This document shows, in pieces, positions 36,534 through 46,697 of a stretch of DNA of 64,000 bases; the stretch's first letter is position 1, and every line of letters starts with the position of its first letter. The notes under the pieces were generated by a model, which saw only the letters and a program-made list of their open reading frames with translations, was not told where the DNA came from and did no database searches. This stretch comes from Hyphomicrobiales bacterium (GTDB lineage: Bacteria; Pseudomonadota; Alphaproteobacteria; Rhizobiales; Rhizobiaceae). The position numbers and the translations under genes were made by a program. The stretch is taken from positions 57,999 through 121,998 of the forward strand of contig UCKS01000015.1 of assembly GCA_900473045.1 (NCBI GenBank). The letters run 5' to 3'.

Positions 36534-38261
36534 TCACCATCGGATATTCGATTTGGCGAGATCAAGAACACTGTCGCCTCGACCGCTGAGAACAGCCTTC
36601 GCCATCCACAGGCTAAAGCCGCTGACCTGTTCAAGGGTAATCTTGGGGGGAATGGCAAGTTCGTCGCGATTGGTAACGACATCTACCACGGCCGGACCAC
36701 CATGCGCGAACGCGGTCCGCAGGGCATTATCGAGATCCGCCGCGATTTCAACTCGGATGCCCATGATTCCGGCTGCCTCCGCCATTTTCGCGAAATCAGG
36801 GTTCACAAGGTCGACGTTGGACGGCAGGAAACCGGCCGCCTTCATTTCCATGTCCACGAACCCAAGCACGCCATTGTTGATGATGACTATTTTCACCGGG
36901 AGCGAACTCTGCCTGAGCGTAAGCAGATCGCCCATCAGCATAGCAAAACCGCCGTCTCCAGAGAGGGCCACCACCTCGCGGGCCGGAAAGGCGGCCTGAG
37001 CGCCGATCGCCTGAACCATAGCGTTAGCCATCGAGCCGTGGACGAAAGACCCGAGAAGACGTCGTTTGCCGTTCATCCTAAGATACCGTGCGGCCCAAAC
37101 GGTGGGAGTTCCCACGTCACAAGTGAAAACGGCGTCTTCAGATGCGATCTCGCTAACAAGGCGCGCCACGTACTGGGGATGGATCGCTTCGCCCTGCTTC
37201 CCCGGGGTCGCGAGTTCGTCGAGCCCCTTGCGGGCATCCTTGTAGTTTTCCTGGGCCCGCTCGAGATGGACAGTGTCGTCTTTGACAGCCAACCTCGGAA
37301 TGAGGGCGGATACCGTCTGACGGACATCCCCCGTCAAGCCCAACTCGAGCTTAGTTCTACGCCCTAGTCTCGTTGCATCCAGATCAATCTGGATGACCTT
37401 AGCGCCCTCCGGATAGAATTGCCGATACGGGAAATCAGTGCCGAGCATGAGAAGCGTGTCACACTGCTTCGTGGCGTGGTAACCTGAGGCAAAGCCGATG
37501 AGGCCAGTCATTCCGACGTCGTAGGGGTTGTCCCATTCCACGTGCTCCTTGCCTCTCAGAGCGTGAACTATCGGCGCTTTGAGGATTCCGGCAAGCTGCA
37601 CGACCTCATCATGAGCGCCCGCACATCCTGCGCCGGCAAGTATCGTCACGCGGCTTGCCGCGTTGAGCAGAGACACGGCTCGAAAGAGGTCCGCGTCCGT
37701 CGGAACGACGACCGGATCGGTCGGGACGATCCAGCGGTTGGGTGACACAGCATCGATTTTCTCCATCGCCACATCGCCTGGTATCACTATGACCGAGACG
37801 CCGCGCTTTGCCACCGACTGCCTGATGGCGACGTCAAGCACCCGAGGCATGACCAGCGTCGTAGAGACCAGTTCGGTGTAGTGGCTGCACTCCGCAAAGA
37901 GCTTTTCAGGGTGGGTTTCCTGAAAATATCCGCTGCCGATCTCGGCGCTAGGTATGTGCGCCGCAATAGCAAGCACTCGCGCACCGCTGCGGTGGCAATC
38001 GTAAAGGCCATTAATCAGATGAAGGTTGCCCGGCCCGCAGCTTCCCGCGCAGACGGCTAGCTTTCCCGTCAACTGCGCTTCCGCGCCTGCGGCGAAGGCG
38101 GCTGCCTCTTCGTGCCTCATGTGGACCCATTCTATTGTCCCTTTTCGCCTTAGTGCGTCGCTCAAGCCATTCAACGAGTCCCCGGTCACCCCGTAGATGC
38201 GCTCGACTCCGGCAGCTTCAAGCGTTTCGACGATGAGTTCGGCGATCGTTTGCTTGGCCAT
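36534..38261 (-). CDS. poxB: Pyruvate dehydrogenase (quinone)/pyruvate oxidase-like, ThDP-dependent
   Basis: 575 residues, matching E. coli PoxB (572). N-terminal pyrimidine-binding domain with [10 protein letters not shown] and the catalytic Glu in [20 protein letters not shown]; central FAD/Rossmann domain; C-terminal pyrophosphate domain with [15 protein letters not shown] and [11 protein letters not shown], the GDG-NN metal/ThDP motif. PoxB decarboxylates pyruvate to acetate and passes electrons to ubiquinone on the membrane. The final residues, DLAKSNIRW, stand where PoxB has its lipid-binding helix, but that helix looks short. First gene of a run with the hydrolase, MDR and NmrA-like genes. 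Confidence 0.93.
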   Translation of the reverse strand: MAKQTIAELIVETLEAAGVERIYGVTGDSLNGLSDALRRKGTIEWVHMRHEEAAAFAAGAEAQLTGKLAVCAGSCGPGNLHLINGLYDCHRSGARVLAIAAHIPSAEIGSGYFQETHPEKLFAECSHYTELVSTTLVMPRVLDVAIRQSVAKRGVSVIVIPGDVAMEKIDAVSPNRWIVPTDPVVVPTDADLFRAVSLLNAASRVTILAGAGCAGAHDEVVQLAGILKAPIVHALRGKEHVEWDNPYDVGMTGLIGFASGYHATKQCDTLLMLGTDFPYRQFYPEGAKVIQIDLDATRLGRRTKLELGLTGDVRQTVSALIPRLAVKDDTVHLERAQENYKDARKGLDELATPGKQGEAIHPQYVARLVSEIASEDAVFTCDVGTPTVWAARYLRMNGKRRLLGSFVHGSMANAMVQAIGAQAAFPAREVVALSGDGGFAMLMGDLLTLRQSSLPVKIVIINNGVLGFVDMEMKAAGFLPSNVDLVNPDFAKMAEAAGIMGIRVEIAADLDNALRTAFAHGGPAVVDVVTNRDELAIPPKITLEQVSGFSLWMAKAVLSGRGDSVLDLAKSNIRW

Positions 38262-38633
38262 TCGATGTCCTTCCTGATGTTGTTGACTACGAAGAGCGCG
38301 GAACCGTGCCGCGAATGTGCCGGGCGCTCTGGGGGCGTGCGATCACCTCAGACGACTATGCATTCCACTTAGAACATAACCCCCGTGGTTCAACCCCGCC
38401 CGCCTTACTGCACGTTACAGAGGTTCGCGGCAGGATCGGGTGCGGCGAGGTCCATCCACAAGCCCCGAGTTACTAGGACGGGAAGGCACCCGGTGGAAGT
38501 ACAGTCGGGGGAGAGCAGTGCACAAACCAGGTCCCCGTGGGATACGTGGCACCGGAAGTGAGTTCATAGCGACGAGGTGTGACCCGGAAAACCGCGAGGT
38601 CTTCCGGGCTGTGGCGGCGGCTCGTCTTTAAAC
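38262..38633. other. Intergenic stretch between poxB and a small ORF
   Basis: About 370 bases, GC-rich, no gene recognised. It contains a 7-base inverted repeat, CCCGGAA (38583-38589) and TTCCGGG (38602-38608), with no U-tract. It must hold the poxB promoter. Confidence 0.4.
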
Positions 38634-38819
38634 TCAGTCCATCCGACCGGAAGCCGGGGGGTCGCTAGCAGGAAATGACTCCATCAAAGCTTCGTCAAGC
38701 AGTTCATCCGAGCGTGAAGCGGGTTTAGGTGGAACTTCAAGGGCCAAGTCCTCGAACTCCGGCATCGTTTCCGCACCGTCTCTGATTTCCTCGAAAGGGC
38801 TATCTGGTTTGTTGTTCAT
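38634..38819 (-). CDS. Small acidic protein with ESFPASDPPA motif
   Basis: 61 residues from ATG 38819 (GGAG 8 bases upstream; a longer frame to 38855 is less likely). Highly acidic, with LLDEALMESFPASDPPAS at the C-terminus, a motif I know from many short rhizobial and other alphaproteobacterial proteins of unknown role. No catalytic features. It lies between poxB and the divergent permease gene. Confidence 0.65.
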   Translation of the reverse strand: MNNKPDSPFEEIRDGAETMPEFEDLALEVPPKPASRSDELLDEALMESFPASDPPASGRMD

Positions 38820-39091
38820 TGTTTGACACTCCACGTTGGCTTCATTTGCAGTCAACGTGTGTTGGCGGTCTTGGACGATCCAGCCCCGATCTGCCTGGGT
38901 AGCGGCCCGGCGCTAGACATGAAGTCAGAAAACAGCGCGATGCGGCGTCCCCTCGCGAAATCTCGAGAGTCCTCGTGCGTCGCGGGGCTCGATTGATACA
39001 AGAAACCCGCTACAGATTCAGCCACTTTCGACCACAAGCTTGCCGCGGAGCGAACCAATGTTCTTCCGTGCGGCATGTCAGGAAGAAAAAG

Positions 39092-40483
39092 ATGAATACC
39101 TCAGACATCCAGCTTCTCGTGATCGCTGCGGGAGGCGTGCTCCTTCTCGTCACGCTCATCGTTTCGAGGTCGCGAATACATCCCCTTCTGGCACTCATCG
39201 TGACATCGGTTGCGGTTGGTCTGCTGGCCGGAATGCCGATGGAGAAGGTCATCAAGTCGATCGAGAGCGGTGCGGGCGGTACGCTCGGTGTGGTGGGACT
39301 GGTCGTCGCACTGGGCGCGATGCTCGGAAAGATCCTGGCCGAGACCGGAGTAACTGAAGGTATCGCCGAAACTATCATTCGAAAGACACCGATCCGGCTG
39401 CTGCCATGGGCCATGTCGGGTGTCGCCTTCGTAATCGGGATACCGATGTTTTTCGAAGTCGGCCTGGTCGTTCTGCTTCCTATGGTTTTTAGCGTGGCTA
39501 AAAAGCTGGAAGAAGCTTCCAGCATCAAGGGGTCGGCGTATGTCTATGTCGGCGTTCCCGTGATCGCAGCGCTCGCCTCGATGCATGGGATGGTCCCGCC
39601 ACACCCTGGGCCCCTCACCGCAATTGCCTCGCTCAACACGAATATCGGCGCGACAATGCTCTACGGTTTCGTGGCTGCGATCCCCGCGATCGTGCTCGGT
39701 GGCCCGATTTACGGAAATTTCATCACTACCCGTCTTGCTATAAAGCCCGACGGAGCTTTGGTAAAGCAGTTCTCCGGTTCAGGCGACGACGGTTCCGCTA
39801 CGCGGACCTGGCGACCGGGTCTAGGGCTCAGCGTCCTGATCACCTTAGTTCCTGCCCTGCTGATGTTGCTGAACGCGATACTGGAACTCGTCCTGCCGAA
39901 AGCCACCGCCATGGCCGGGGTTGCCGCTTTTGTCGGGGAGCCGGTGATCGCCATGCTTATCGGTGTCCTGTTCGCCGCATCGATGCTCGTCTACGGCCGA
40001 TCGGGGGATGCCGAGAAATTAAGAACCACACTGTCGGCGAGCCTCAAGCCAGTCGCGAACGTACTGATGATCATCGCTGGCGGCGGGGCATTCCAGCACG
40101 TGCTGACCGACGCCAAGGTAGGAGACGCAATCGTTCATCTCAGCCAACAATTCTCATTCTCTCCACTTGTTCTCGGCTGGCTCATCTCCATGCTGCTATC
40201 CGTATCGACGGGCTCAGCTACGGTAGGAATCGTGGGAGCTTCAGGACTTCTCGCGCCGCTCGCCACGACTGGACCAGTGAACACGCCCTTGCTAGCCCTG
40301 GCAATTGGATGCGGCTCACTGTTCTTCAACTACGCCAACCACGCCGGATTCTGGCTGGTCAAGGAGTCGTTCGGCATGACGATGGGCGAGGCTACCAAAA
40401 CCATTTCCGTGGTCCAGTCGATCGTTTCGGTGGTCGGCCTGGCGATGGTGTTGCTGATGAACCTACTTCCGCCGCTGGTGTAG
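39092..40483 (+). CDS. GntP-family gluconate:H+ symporter-like permease
   Basis: 463 residues, 12-14 hydrophobic segments. Family patterns: IHPLLALIVTSVAVGLLAGMP near the N-terminus, VPPHPGPLTAIA in the middle, and STGSATVGIVGASGLLAPL plus FFNYANHAGFWLVKESFGM near the end. GntP permeases import gluconate or related hydroxy acids. ATG 39092 is preceded by GGAAG; the open frame before it is non-natural. No gluconate kinase is beside it, so the substrate remains open. Confidence 0.9.
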   Translation: MNTSDIQLLVIAAGGVLLLVTLIVSRSRIHPLLALIVTSVAVGLLAGMPMEKVIKSIESGAGGTLGVVGLVVALGAMLGKILAETGVTEGIAETIIRKTPIRLLPWAMSGVAFVIGIPMFFEVGLVVLLPMVFSVAKKLEEASSIKGSAYVYVGVPVIAALASMHGMVPPHPGPLTAIASLNTNIGATMLYGFVAAIPAIVLGGPIYGNFITTRLAIKPDGALVKQFSGSGDDGSATRTWRPGLGLSVLITLVPALLMLLNAILELVLPKATAMAGVAAFVGEPVIAMLIGVLFAASMLVYGRSGDAEKLRTTLSASLKPVANVLMIIAGGGAFQHVLTDAKVGDAIVHLSQQFSFSPLVLGWLISMLLSVSTGSATVGIVGASGLLAPLATTGPVNTPLLALAIGCGSLFFNYANHAGFWLVKESFGMTMGEATKTISVVQSIVSVVGLAMVLLMNLLPPLV

Positions 40484-40712
40484 ACAGCGGCTCCACCGAT
40501 AGCCGGAGAGATCAGCAATAGACGCCGGACTCAACATTTGCGCACCGAGCAGGACCACTGCGGCCGACACACAGCCGATCCGATTGAATAAAACGAAGTT
40601 CCTAATACCAGGGGGCCATCCCGGCGGAAATTTATGGATTACCGCGCCTCCGCTCGGAGCTCTATCCTTTCACCCTGACGAATTCGACCCCTTTCGTCAC
40701 AAAAGAGAGTAA

Positions 40713-40967
40713 ATGCGAATGTCCCAGAACAACAGGCAGTATGCACGTTACTTTTTCACTACCGCTATCGCGGCAGTGATCGCAGCAACCACCCCGACGT
40801 CCAACGCTTCTGCAACTTGGATCCCGGATCTCGTGTTCCCAGAGACATCACCCCAGAAAAAAATGGAACCGGATCGTGCGGTCACAGGCTCCATCCCACT
40901 GGGCAAGAGAGTACCGCACGCTCGTCATAGCGAGCGCAATGCCGCGTCCGGGGAAACACGAAAGTGA
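40713..40967 (+). CDS. Small exported protein, unknown
   Basis: 84 residues. Residues 11-33 (ARYFFTTAIAAVIAATTPTSNASA) look like a Sec signal peptide with cleavage at ASA-TW, leaving about 50 mostly polar and basic residues. GAGAG is upstream; a second ATG lies two codons further (40719). Family not recognised. Confidence 0.5.
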   Translation: MRMSQNNRQYARYFFTTAIAAVIAATTPTSNASATWIPDLVFPETSPQKKMEPDRAVTGSIPLGKRVPHARHSERNAASGETRK

Positions 40968-41007
40968 GTACCACGCCGGCTCGTTTCGACCACGAAGAAG
41001 GTGCACG

Positions 41008-41154
41008 ATGACAAGTCTTCCGTCAGATTACCGGCATCGCGGTGCCGTTTTCCGAGCGTCCTTGAAGGCCGCTCCGAGCCTTCCCTTGGTGGTCGGTCTG
41101 TGTTTCCTTAGCATGGGCGTGCTTGCGCTCGCTCTTGCCCTTGACCGGGCATGA
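41008..41154 (+). CDS. Small one-span membrane protein, unknown
   Basis: 48 residues from ATG 41008, with AAGAAGG 7 bases upstream. Residues about 25-46 (LPLVVGLCFLSMGVLALALAL) form a single membrane span near the C-terminus. No family recognised; it follows the small exported protein by 40 bases and may share its transcript. Confidence 0.45.
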   Translation: MTSLPSDYRHRGAVFRASLKAAPSLPLVVGLCFLSMGVLALALALDRA

Positions 41155-41291
41155 TGTCCCCGACTATCGCGTGGCTCCGTCTACGGAGCTATGCGGCGGT
41201 CAAGCCCTGGCGCTCCGATAAATTATTCTTGTCGTTCGAATTTCTCGCGGTCACAACGCGGTACCACAGTCGGCGCATCTGCCGAGCTCAG

Positions 41292-43388
41292 CTATTTGAG
41301 AGGTAGGGTAAACTCTGCAGTGGCTCCGCCTCCCGGCCGATTGGCCAATGTCAGCGTTCCGCCGAAACCCTCAACCACGCTCTGACAGACCGTGAGGCCG
41401 AAACCAAGCTGATTGGGTTTGGTGGAAAAGAAAGGGTCGAAGACGCGCGCCGTATGTTCGTTCTGTATCCCTGCCCCACGGTCAGCAACCGCTATGTCGA
41501 GCTCAGACGACCGCGGTTTATGTTTTATTGCAACGGAGATATCTGGCTGCTCTCCAGTCACCTTACTAGCCTCCAGCGCATTCTGCAGAAGGGCGAACAT
41601 AACCTGTTGGAGAGCTAAAGGGTCCGCGATTATTGTAGGGAGAGTTTCGTCTGCGACAATCGTCAAATCTTTCTGCCTTCCGTCCAGTGGATCAAGAAGA
41701 AGCTCAAAGGATCGTCTTGTTAACTCGACAATGTCCACCTGCTCGGGGGTTTGGCCGCCGCTCCTAAGGTTGTTGCGAGTTGTGGTTCCGATATCGGAAA
41801 GGCGTTGAGTGTTCCAACGTAGGCGTTCCATGACTTTAATGACTGCTGCGGAACTGCTTTCCCCTGATGAGGCGACCAATCTGGTCGCCGTCGCTACGTC
41901 CAACGAGATCGCCGTAATTGGCTGGCTGATCTGGTGGATAAGGGATGCCGCAAGAGCTGACGCGGCGGCTACCCTGTTCACCCTTGCGAGTTCTATTCGA
42001 GCATTGCCGGCCGCCTTCGCGCGATCATCCGACAACGAAGTGTCGATCAACGAGACTTTTGCAATACCCTTTTCCAGGATCGAAACCGTGAAAGGGAAAA
42101 CCCGTGTCAAACCGCCAGCATCCGACAGCTTTGCCATCCCGCAGGTCGTTGTTGCCTGTTTCACCAGAGCGGTCAGGATTGCGGTCTCCAAATCGATCAT
42201 GGATTTGTGCCCACTGTGCGCCCTTTCGGACGCCATCTCCGCGAGGCTTTTGAAGCCAAGTGATGATAGCGCAAGTTGGCTCGCGTTGAGCAATCGGACG
42301 CCCTTCGACAGTTCCTCCGTGTCAGCCGGGTGCCTTGCCAAATGCTCGCGAACGTCTGAAACTCCTCGCAATCTGAGTGATTGAGACAGATTCCCCACAA
42401 AGTTCACGTCATATTCGATCCAGCCGATTTCTCTGGTTTCAAAAATAGCTCTCAGTTTTTCGTCGGCCTCGCCCAACCTACTTTCGCATTGATCGGAGAT
42501 CGCCTGCAGATCGAATTGCAGTCTTTTAATAGCCTCTCGATCTTCAACCTGATTTTGGACATCAACCAGGCTGCCGAACCATTTCAGCGTCTCGCCTGTC
42601 TCCGCAGATCTAACCGAGCGGCCAATAGACTCCATCCAGCGGTAGGAACCGTCATTCATCCGCATTCTCGCATGCGCGGTGTAGTACGAATTGCCGTTCT
42701 CGACTGCGCTCCGCCACGCGTTGTACATTTTGCCGCGGTCAGCGGGATGTATCGGATCGGCCCAGCTCTGTTCCTGAATCCCTTTGGACCGAAGAATGCC
42801 GAACGTTTCGGTGTAGCGATCGTTGAGGAATTCACATCCTCCGCTGGCGTTCGTTCCCCAGACCACATGAGGCAAAGCGTCAGCAAGTTCTTGGCGCTCG
42901 TCGACGGCGTTGCCGAACATGCGCAATTGATCTCGGTGGCGTTTGCGCTGATAGAACAGGGTAAGTGCTATGGCGACGATGCTTACCAGAGACACCAGTT
43001 TCTGCGGTGAGAGCAATGCGATTTCGTTAAACTTCCCTCCGCATGTCCAGTCCAGAAGCAGACAGGAACTAGCCCAGATCATCACAGCGCGAGGATTTCG
43101 ATCGTGTGCGCCCAGAAGGAGCGCGGTTATATAGAGGATTGTCGTTGAAGGATTGCCTGGGTGCAACTGATCGAGACAAATTCCACCGGACGCAAATAGA
43201 AGACCAGCCAGAGCCCACAGCCGAGCGGGTTCCAAGGCTGACCCATTGATCCCGCCCGAAACCGCTGTGAACATTTTCGCCTGCGGTGACGGTGCATCGA
43301 TAAGATCGTGCACGCGAGCGAGTACAGAACGTGTGATGTTGGAAACGCCAAGCGACCAGTGCCGGCGAACGAAGCTATTACCTGCCAT
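41292..43388 (-). CDS. PAS histidine kinase with altered H-box (HQISQP)
   Basis: 698 residues. Membrane helices lie between about 55 and 146, a PAS domain at about 160-285, a second divergent PAS-like module at 310-385, and a kinase core. The H-box reads LIHQISQPITA: His485 is present but the next residue is Gln486 (codon CAG) instead of the conserved Glu that activates it. N-box LLQNALEA (600-607), G1 DRGAGI (636-641), and G2 LGFGLT (661-666) are intact, so ATP binding should remain. Autophosphorylation is expected to be weak. It is a paralogue of the neighbouring kinase, with no response regulator nearby. Confidence 0.85.
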   Translation of the reverse strand: MAGNSFVRRHWSLGVSNITRSVLARVHDLIDAPSPQAKMFTAVSGGINGSALEPARLWALAGLLFASGGICLDQLHPGNPSTTILYITALLLGAHDRNPRAVMIWASSCLLLDWTCGGKFNEIALLSPQKLVSLVSIVAIALTLFYQRKRHRDQLRMFGNAVDERQELADALPHVVWGTNASGGCEFLNDRYTETFGILRSKGIQEQSWADPIHPADRGKMYNAWRSAVENGNSYYTAHARMRMNDGSYRWMESIGRSVRSAETGETLKWFGSLVDVQNQVEDREAIKRLQFDLQAISDQCESRLGEADEKLRAIFETREIGWIEYDVNFVGNLSQSLRLRGVSDVREHLARHPADTEELSKGVRLLNASQLALSSLGFKSLAEMASERAHSGHKSMIDLETAILTALVKQATTTCGMAKLSDAGGLTRVFPFTVSILEKGIAKVSLIDTSLSDDRAKAAGNARIELARVNRVAAASALAASLIHQISQPITAISLDVATATRLVASSGESSSAAVIKVMERLRWNTQRLSDIGTTTRNNLRSGGQTPEQVDIVELTRRSFELLLDPLDGRQKDLTIVADETLPTIIADPLALQQVMFALLQNALEASKVTGEQPDISVAIKHKPRSSELDIAVADRGAGIQNEHTARVFDPFFSTKPNQLGFGLTVCQSVVEGFGGTLTLANRPGGGATAEFTLPLK

Positions 43389-43859
43389 GCCCTAGTTCAC
43401 CTTATGAGAGTTCTGCGAAGAGATTGCGCGCCTGCCTTGGCGTGTCGTGGCTTCCTCAAGTGGGGAATGTGACCGGTCTGCTTGCAACGCCGTCCACCTC
43501 TTCCAAATTCTGCCTCACGCTCTGCGGATTGCTGAACTTCGAGCTTCCTTTCCCCTTCGTTTCTAGCCGGGACGGAGACGAAGCTTGGCCGTCTTCGTCT
43601 TCCCTTTTTGTCCCGAGCAGAAGTTAGCGTCGATTGGCGAAACAACGGCGCAGCGTAAGGTTTCCCGGTTATCGATCTGCCTCTCACGTCGTCAGCTGTT
43701 CCGGAATAGGCCGCTGCCCGCCCCTACTCAAATATTCAAACCGATCAGGAACTAACAGCTGGAGTTGCTCGGCCGATACCTATCTATTGTGGTAGGTCGG
43801 CGTGGACGGCCAATATGATCAGCTCGTCGTGCACGGTAAAAGAGTCTGCCACCCGCCCG
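43389..43859. other. Intergenic stretch between the two kinase genes
   Basis: About 470 bases with no gene recognised. Short open frames on both strands show no family features. It must contain the promoter of the kinase at 41292-43388. Confidence 0.4.
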
Positions 43860-46241
43860 TTAGCGGGGTAACTCAGAATGAACGGCCTCTTCAGAAATGA
43901 GGGGAAGATCGAACGCGAAACAGGCTCCTCCCTCTTCCCGGTTGGTTACTGTCAGCTCGCCTCCCATCGCCTCAACTGCCGAGCGACAGATCTGCAGTCC
44001 CATTCCAATGCCCGTCGATTTGGTCGTGAAGAACGGCTCGAACAGCTTCTCGATATACTCTTCCGCGATACCCGGCCCCGTGTCCGCGACCCGGACCTGC
44101 ACGGCCGATTCCTTCCGGACGAACTCAATCGTGATGAGGCGGACCCCTGGCTGGCCGCGCATTGCATCTATCGCGTTATTCACCAAGTTCACGAAGACTT
44201 GCTGCAGTTCGACCGGATCGGCTGCGATCAACGGCACCGCGTTTGCGGAGACGAGCTCAAGCTCAACGCCAGCCCGTTTAAGATCATGGTCTATGAGATC
44301 GCGAGTTTCGGTGGCTAGACGTTGGAGGTCAATCGCCGTCACCGCGCGTCGTCTCCCGACAAGATTTTCTCGGGTCCGCTGCACGATGCCAGCGACGCGT
44401 TGCGCATTCTTCTCGACGCGCTGAAGTATGCGGTCGACGGCCTCCATGTCCGGATTTTCGCGCGCGACGAGGCGCAGTCCGGTCCGCGCATCAATCACCA
44501 TGGAGGTGATAGGCTGGTTTAATTCATGGGCTATCGACGCCGAAAACGCGCCCACAGTAGCGACGCGATTCGCGCGGGCCAGTTCCGCTTGGGCAGCCTG
44601 TCGCATTTCTTCGATACGCGCCTGGTCAGAAAGATCAACGTGGCTGGACAGGTGTAGCCCGTCGGGGAGCCTTGTCACTGTAAAATATACAGGAATCCGC
44701 CTACCTCCCTTTCCGATTAGCACAGTCCGTCCATCGATGTGATTGACGCCGTAATAATACATTTCTAGCTGACGAAGAAGCACCTCAGCACCGTCTTCGG
44801 CGTTCTGCGCAGGGGGATTCTCTACGAGGTCGGCAACACTGTCGTACCCCATCATTTGGGCGAGCGCCTGGTTAACCCTCGTCGTCTGGATCACGCCCAA
44901 CGTACGCACCAGCTCGTCCGGATGGTCCGCCATGTAAGCCCGTAGATCGGTCACGCCGCTAGCCTTGATCGCATCCAACAACTTCTCGGCTGCTGTGAAG
45001 TCCATTTCGGCAAATGTCATATTGCTTACGTCGAAAAGTCCCGCATAGCGCCGTTCGGTGCGCATAAGTTCCGACGTTCGCTCCTCTACGCGCTGCTCTA
45101 GGGTTTCGTTGAGTTCTTGTACCTTTTGATGAGAGGTGACCTCTTCGTGAATGTCCGAGATGCCCCCGTAGTAGCGAACTTCGTTCGAATCCTCGAGTAA
45201 CTGAACCGGACGACCTACAAGCGACATCCAACGGTAACTTCCATCCGCGTGACGCAACCTGTAGGTCGCACGCAGCTCAGAGCGGCTGGAGAATGCCTCG
45301 CGCAAGAGACGCAGGAACTTATCCCTGTCATCTGGATGATAGTCGTCGATGTAATCTTGACGCTCGATCGTCTTCATGGAGTCTCGGCCAGTAATCTCGG
45401 TATAGCGGCGATTGAAAAAATCTATGTTGCCGTTGGCGTCAGCTCGCCAAAGAATTTGGGGAACCGAGTCTGTGAAGTTGACCAGTTCGGCCCTGCTTAC
45501 CTCCAACTGGTCTCGAACTTGCTGAAGCTCTTGTTTTGCAACGACCTCATCATGCACGTCCGACAGGCCGCCGAACCGCTCCACCTGCCCGGTTAGAGGT
45601 GAGTATGCAGGATTATCGTAAATCTGCATCCATCGGTACGCCCCGTCTGCCTGGCGTACCCGAACTTTGAGGTTGGTCGTTGTCTGGGTCGCCACGGCGG
45701 CAGAGACCGTCTCAACAAGCGCAGGCATGTCGTCAGGGTGCACCACGTCGTTGTAGCGCTGTCCTTCCAGCACATCCCAACGGTCCAGCCCTGTAACTGC
45801 GGTCCAGCTTGCGTTTAGATACTCGATCTCGCCGCGGGGGTTTGAACGCCATAAGACGTATGGGACAGAATTCGCAAAGAGATCGACCTCTGCCCGACTA
45901 CGTTCGAGGTCCTTTTTCGTCGCCTGGAGCCGCTTACCGCTCACTAGCAATGCCGCCGTGACGCCGATCGCGATACAAGCGAACACGCATCGTAGTACAT
46001 TCGCCAATGAGGGCTGGTTCAGGTGGATGAGTATCCAGGCAAAAATTGTAAGAGCAATGCAAGCCTGAGCGGCACGCGTGACATCTTTCCCGCTGCCGGC
46101 ATTAGAAACCAGAACAAGCACGGCCAGGTAAAGGACGGCGACAGATGTTTCGTACTCCGCGATGCTGTCGATCCAGAAAACCAGTGCCGCCATAAGCCCG
46201 GCGGTGGTCAGGAGCAAAGGTCTTCTCAACCGTTCAATCAT
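43860..46241 (-). CDS. Multi-PAS sensor histidine kinase with intact HELNQP
   Basis: 793 residues. Four N-terminal membrane helices (about 8-105), PAS at 115-235, PAS at 250-368, a coiled coil at 370-398, a third PAS-like module at 400-540, then the kinase. SIAHELNQP places the phospho-His at 572 with the FixL-type Glu-Leu-Asn; N-box NLVNNAIDAM at 685-694, G1 DTGPGI at 720-725, F-box FEPFFTTK, G2 GIGMGL at 744-749. Fully active by sequence. The third module is shared with the kinase at 41292 (compare DLRAYMADHPDELV with DVREHLARHPADTE), so the genes arose by duplication. No response regulator is adjacent. Confidence 0.9.
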   Translation of the reverse strand: MIERLRRPLLLTTAGLMAALVFWIDSIAEYETSVAVLYLAVLVLVSNAGSGKDVTRAAQACIALTIFAWILIHLNQPSLANVLRCVFACIAIGVTAALLVSGKRLQATKKDLERSRAEVDLFANSVPYVLWRSNPRGEIEYLNASWTAVTGLDRWDVLEGQRYNDVVHPDDMPALVETVSAAVATQTTTNLKVRVRQADGAYRWMQIYDNPAYSPLTGQVERFGGLSDVHDEVVAKQELQQVRDQLEVSRAELVNFTDSVPQILWRADANGNIDFFNRRYTEITGRDSMKTIERQDYIDDYHPDDRDKFLRLLREAFSSRSELRATYRLRHADGSYRWMSLVGRPVQLLEDSNEVRYYGGISDIHEEVTSHQKVQELNETLEQRVEERTSELMRTERRYAGLFDVSNMTFAEMDFTAAEKLLDAIKASGVTDLRAYMADHPDELVRTLGVIQTTRVNQALAQMMGYDSVADLVENPPAQNAEDGAEVLLRQLEMYYYGVNHIDGRTVLIGKGGRRIPVYFTVTRLPDGLHLSSHVDLSDQARIEEMRQAAQAELARANRVATVGAFSASIAHELNQPITSMVIDARTGLRLVARENPDMEAVDRILQRVEKNAQRVAGIVQRTRENLVGRRRAVTAIDLQRLATETRDLIDHDLKRAGVELELVSANAVPLIAADPVELQQVFVNLVNNAIDAMRGQPGVRLITIEFVRKESAVQVRVADTGPGIAEEYIEKLFEPFFTTKSTGIGMGLQICRSAVEAMGGELTVTNREEGGACFAFDLPLISEEAVHSELPR

Positions 46242-46261
46242 ACAACGTCGGCCCTTGTGTA

Positions 46262-46697
46262 GAAGGCCTTTCCGCTGCTGCCTTCACCGCATAAATATCG
46301 TCTAACCTATAGTTTGTCGCTAAGCATTAAGTAACAGAGGTCCGATCGTAAACATCGGATCTGACCGCACTGGGCATTTAACGCGATGTCGCGAACTAAC
46401 CACATGTCAGTCCGTAGCGCCGCTTACGCCACAACGAGGCTGCCTCCCTCCCCCGGATTTTGTGGGCACGCATTCGGAGACCTCGAGAACAATCTCCTCA
46501 CGCCCGGTGGCGATGACCTCGCGCATCTTTAGAATGAACCAACCCTTTTATACCAAACACAGGTGTTGGCGACCAAATCTGGCGGGATATCCTAAGTAAA
46601 TCGGAATTTTAGGGACCAACACTCTCCTCGTTTACGTCCGATTTACCAATGCCAGCCAAGCTTCCAATGTAAATTCACCAGCAGGAAACTAACGCGC
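46262..46697. other. Intergenic stretch before the PIN toxin gene
   Basis: About 435 bases, AT-richer from 46530. A minus-strand open run (46390-46530) translates to KMREVIATGREEIVLEV and looks like natural protein, perhaps the tail of a lost gene, but I cannot name it. No antitoxin gene is visible directly before the PIN gene. Confidence 0.35.

Noticed and set aside
36345..37367. Long plus-strand open frame (340 residues)
   Set aside because: It lies antisense to poxB and the hydrolase, whose motifs are complete; its translation is rich in Arg/His/Pro and has no family features.
38583..38608. Inverted repeat CCCGGAA/TTCCGGG as terminator
   Set aside because: No U-tract follows on either strand and no gene ends directly before it in the right direction.
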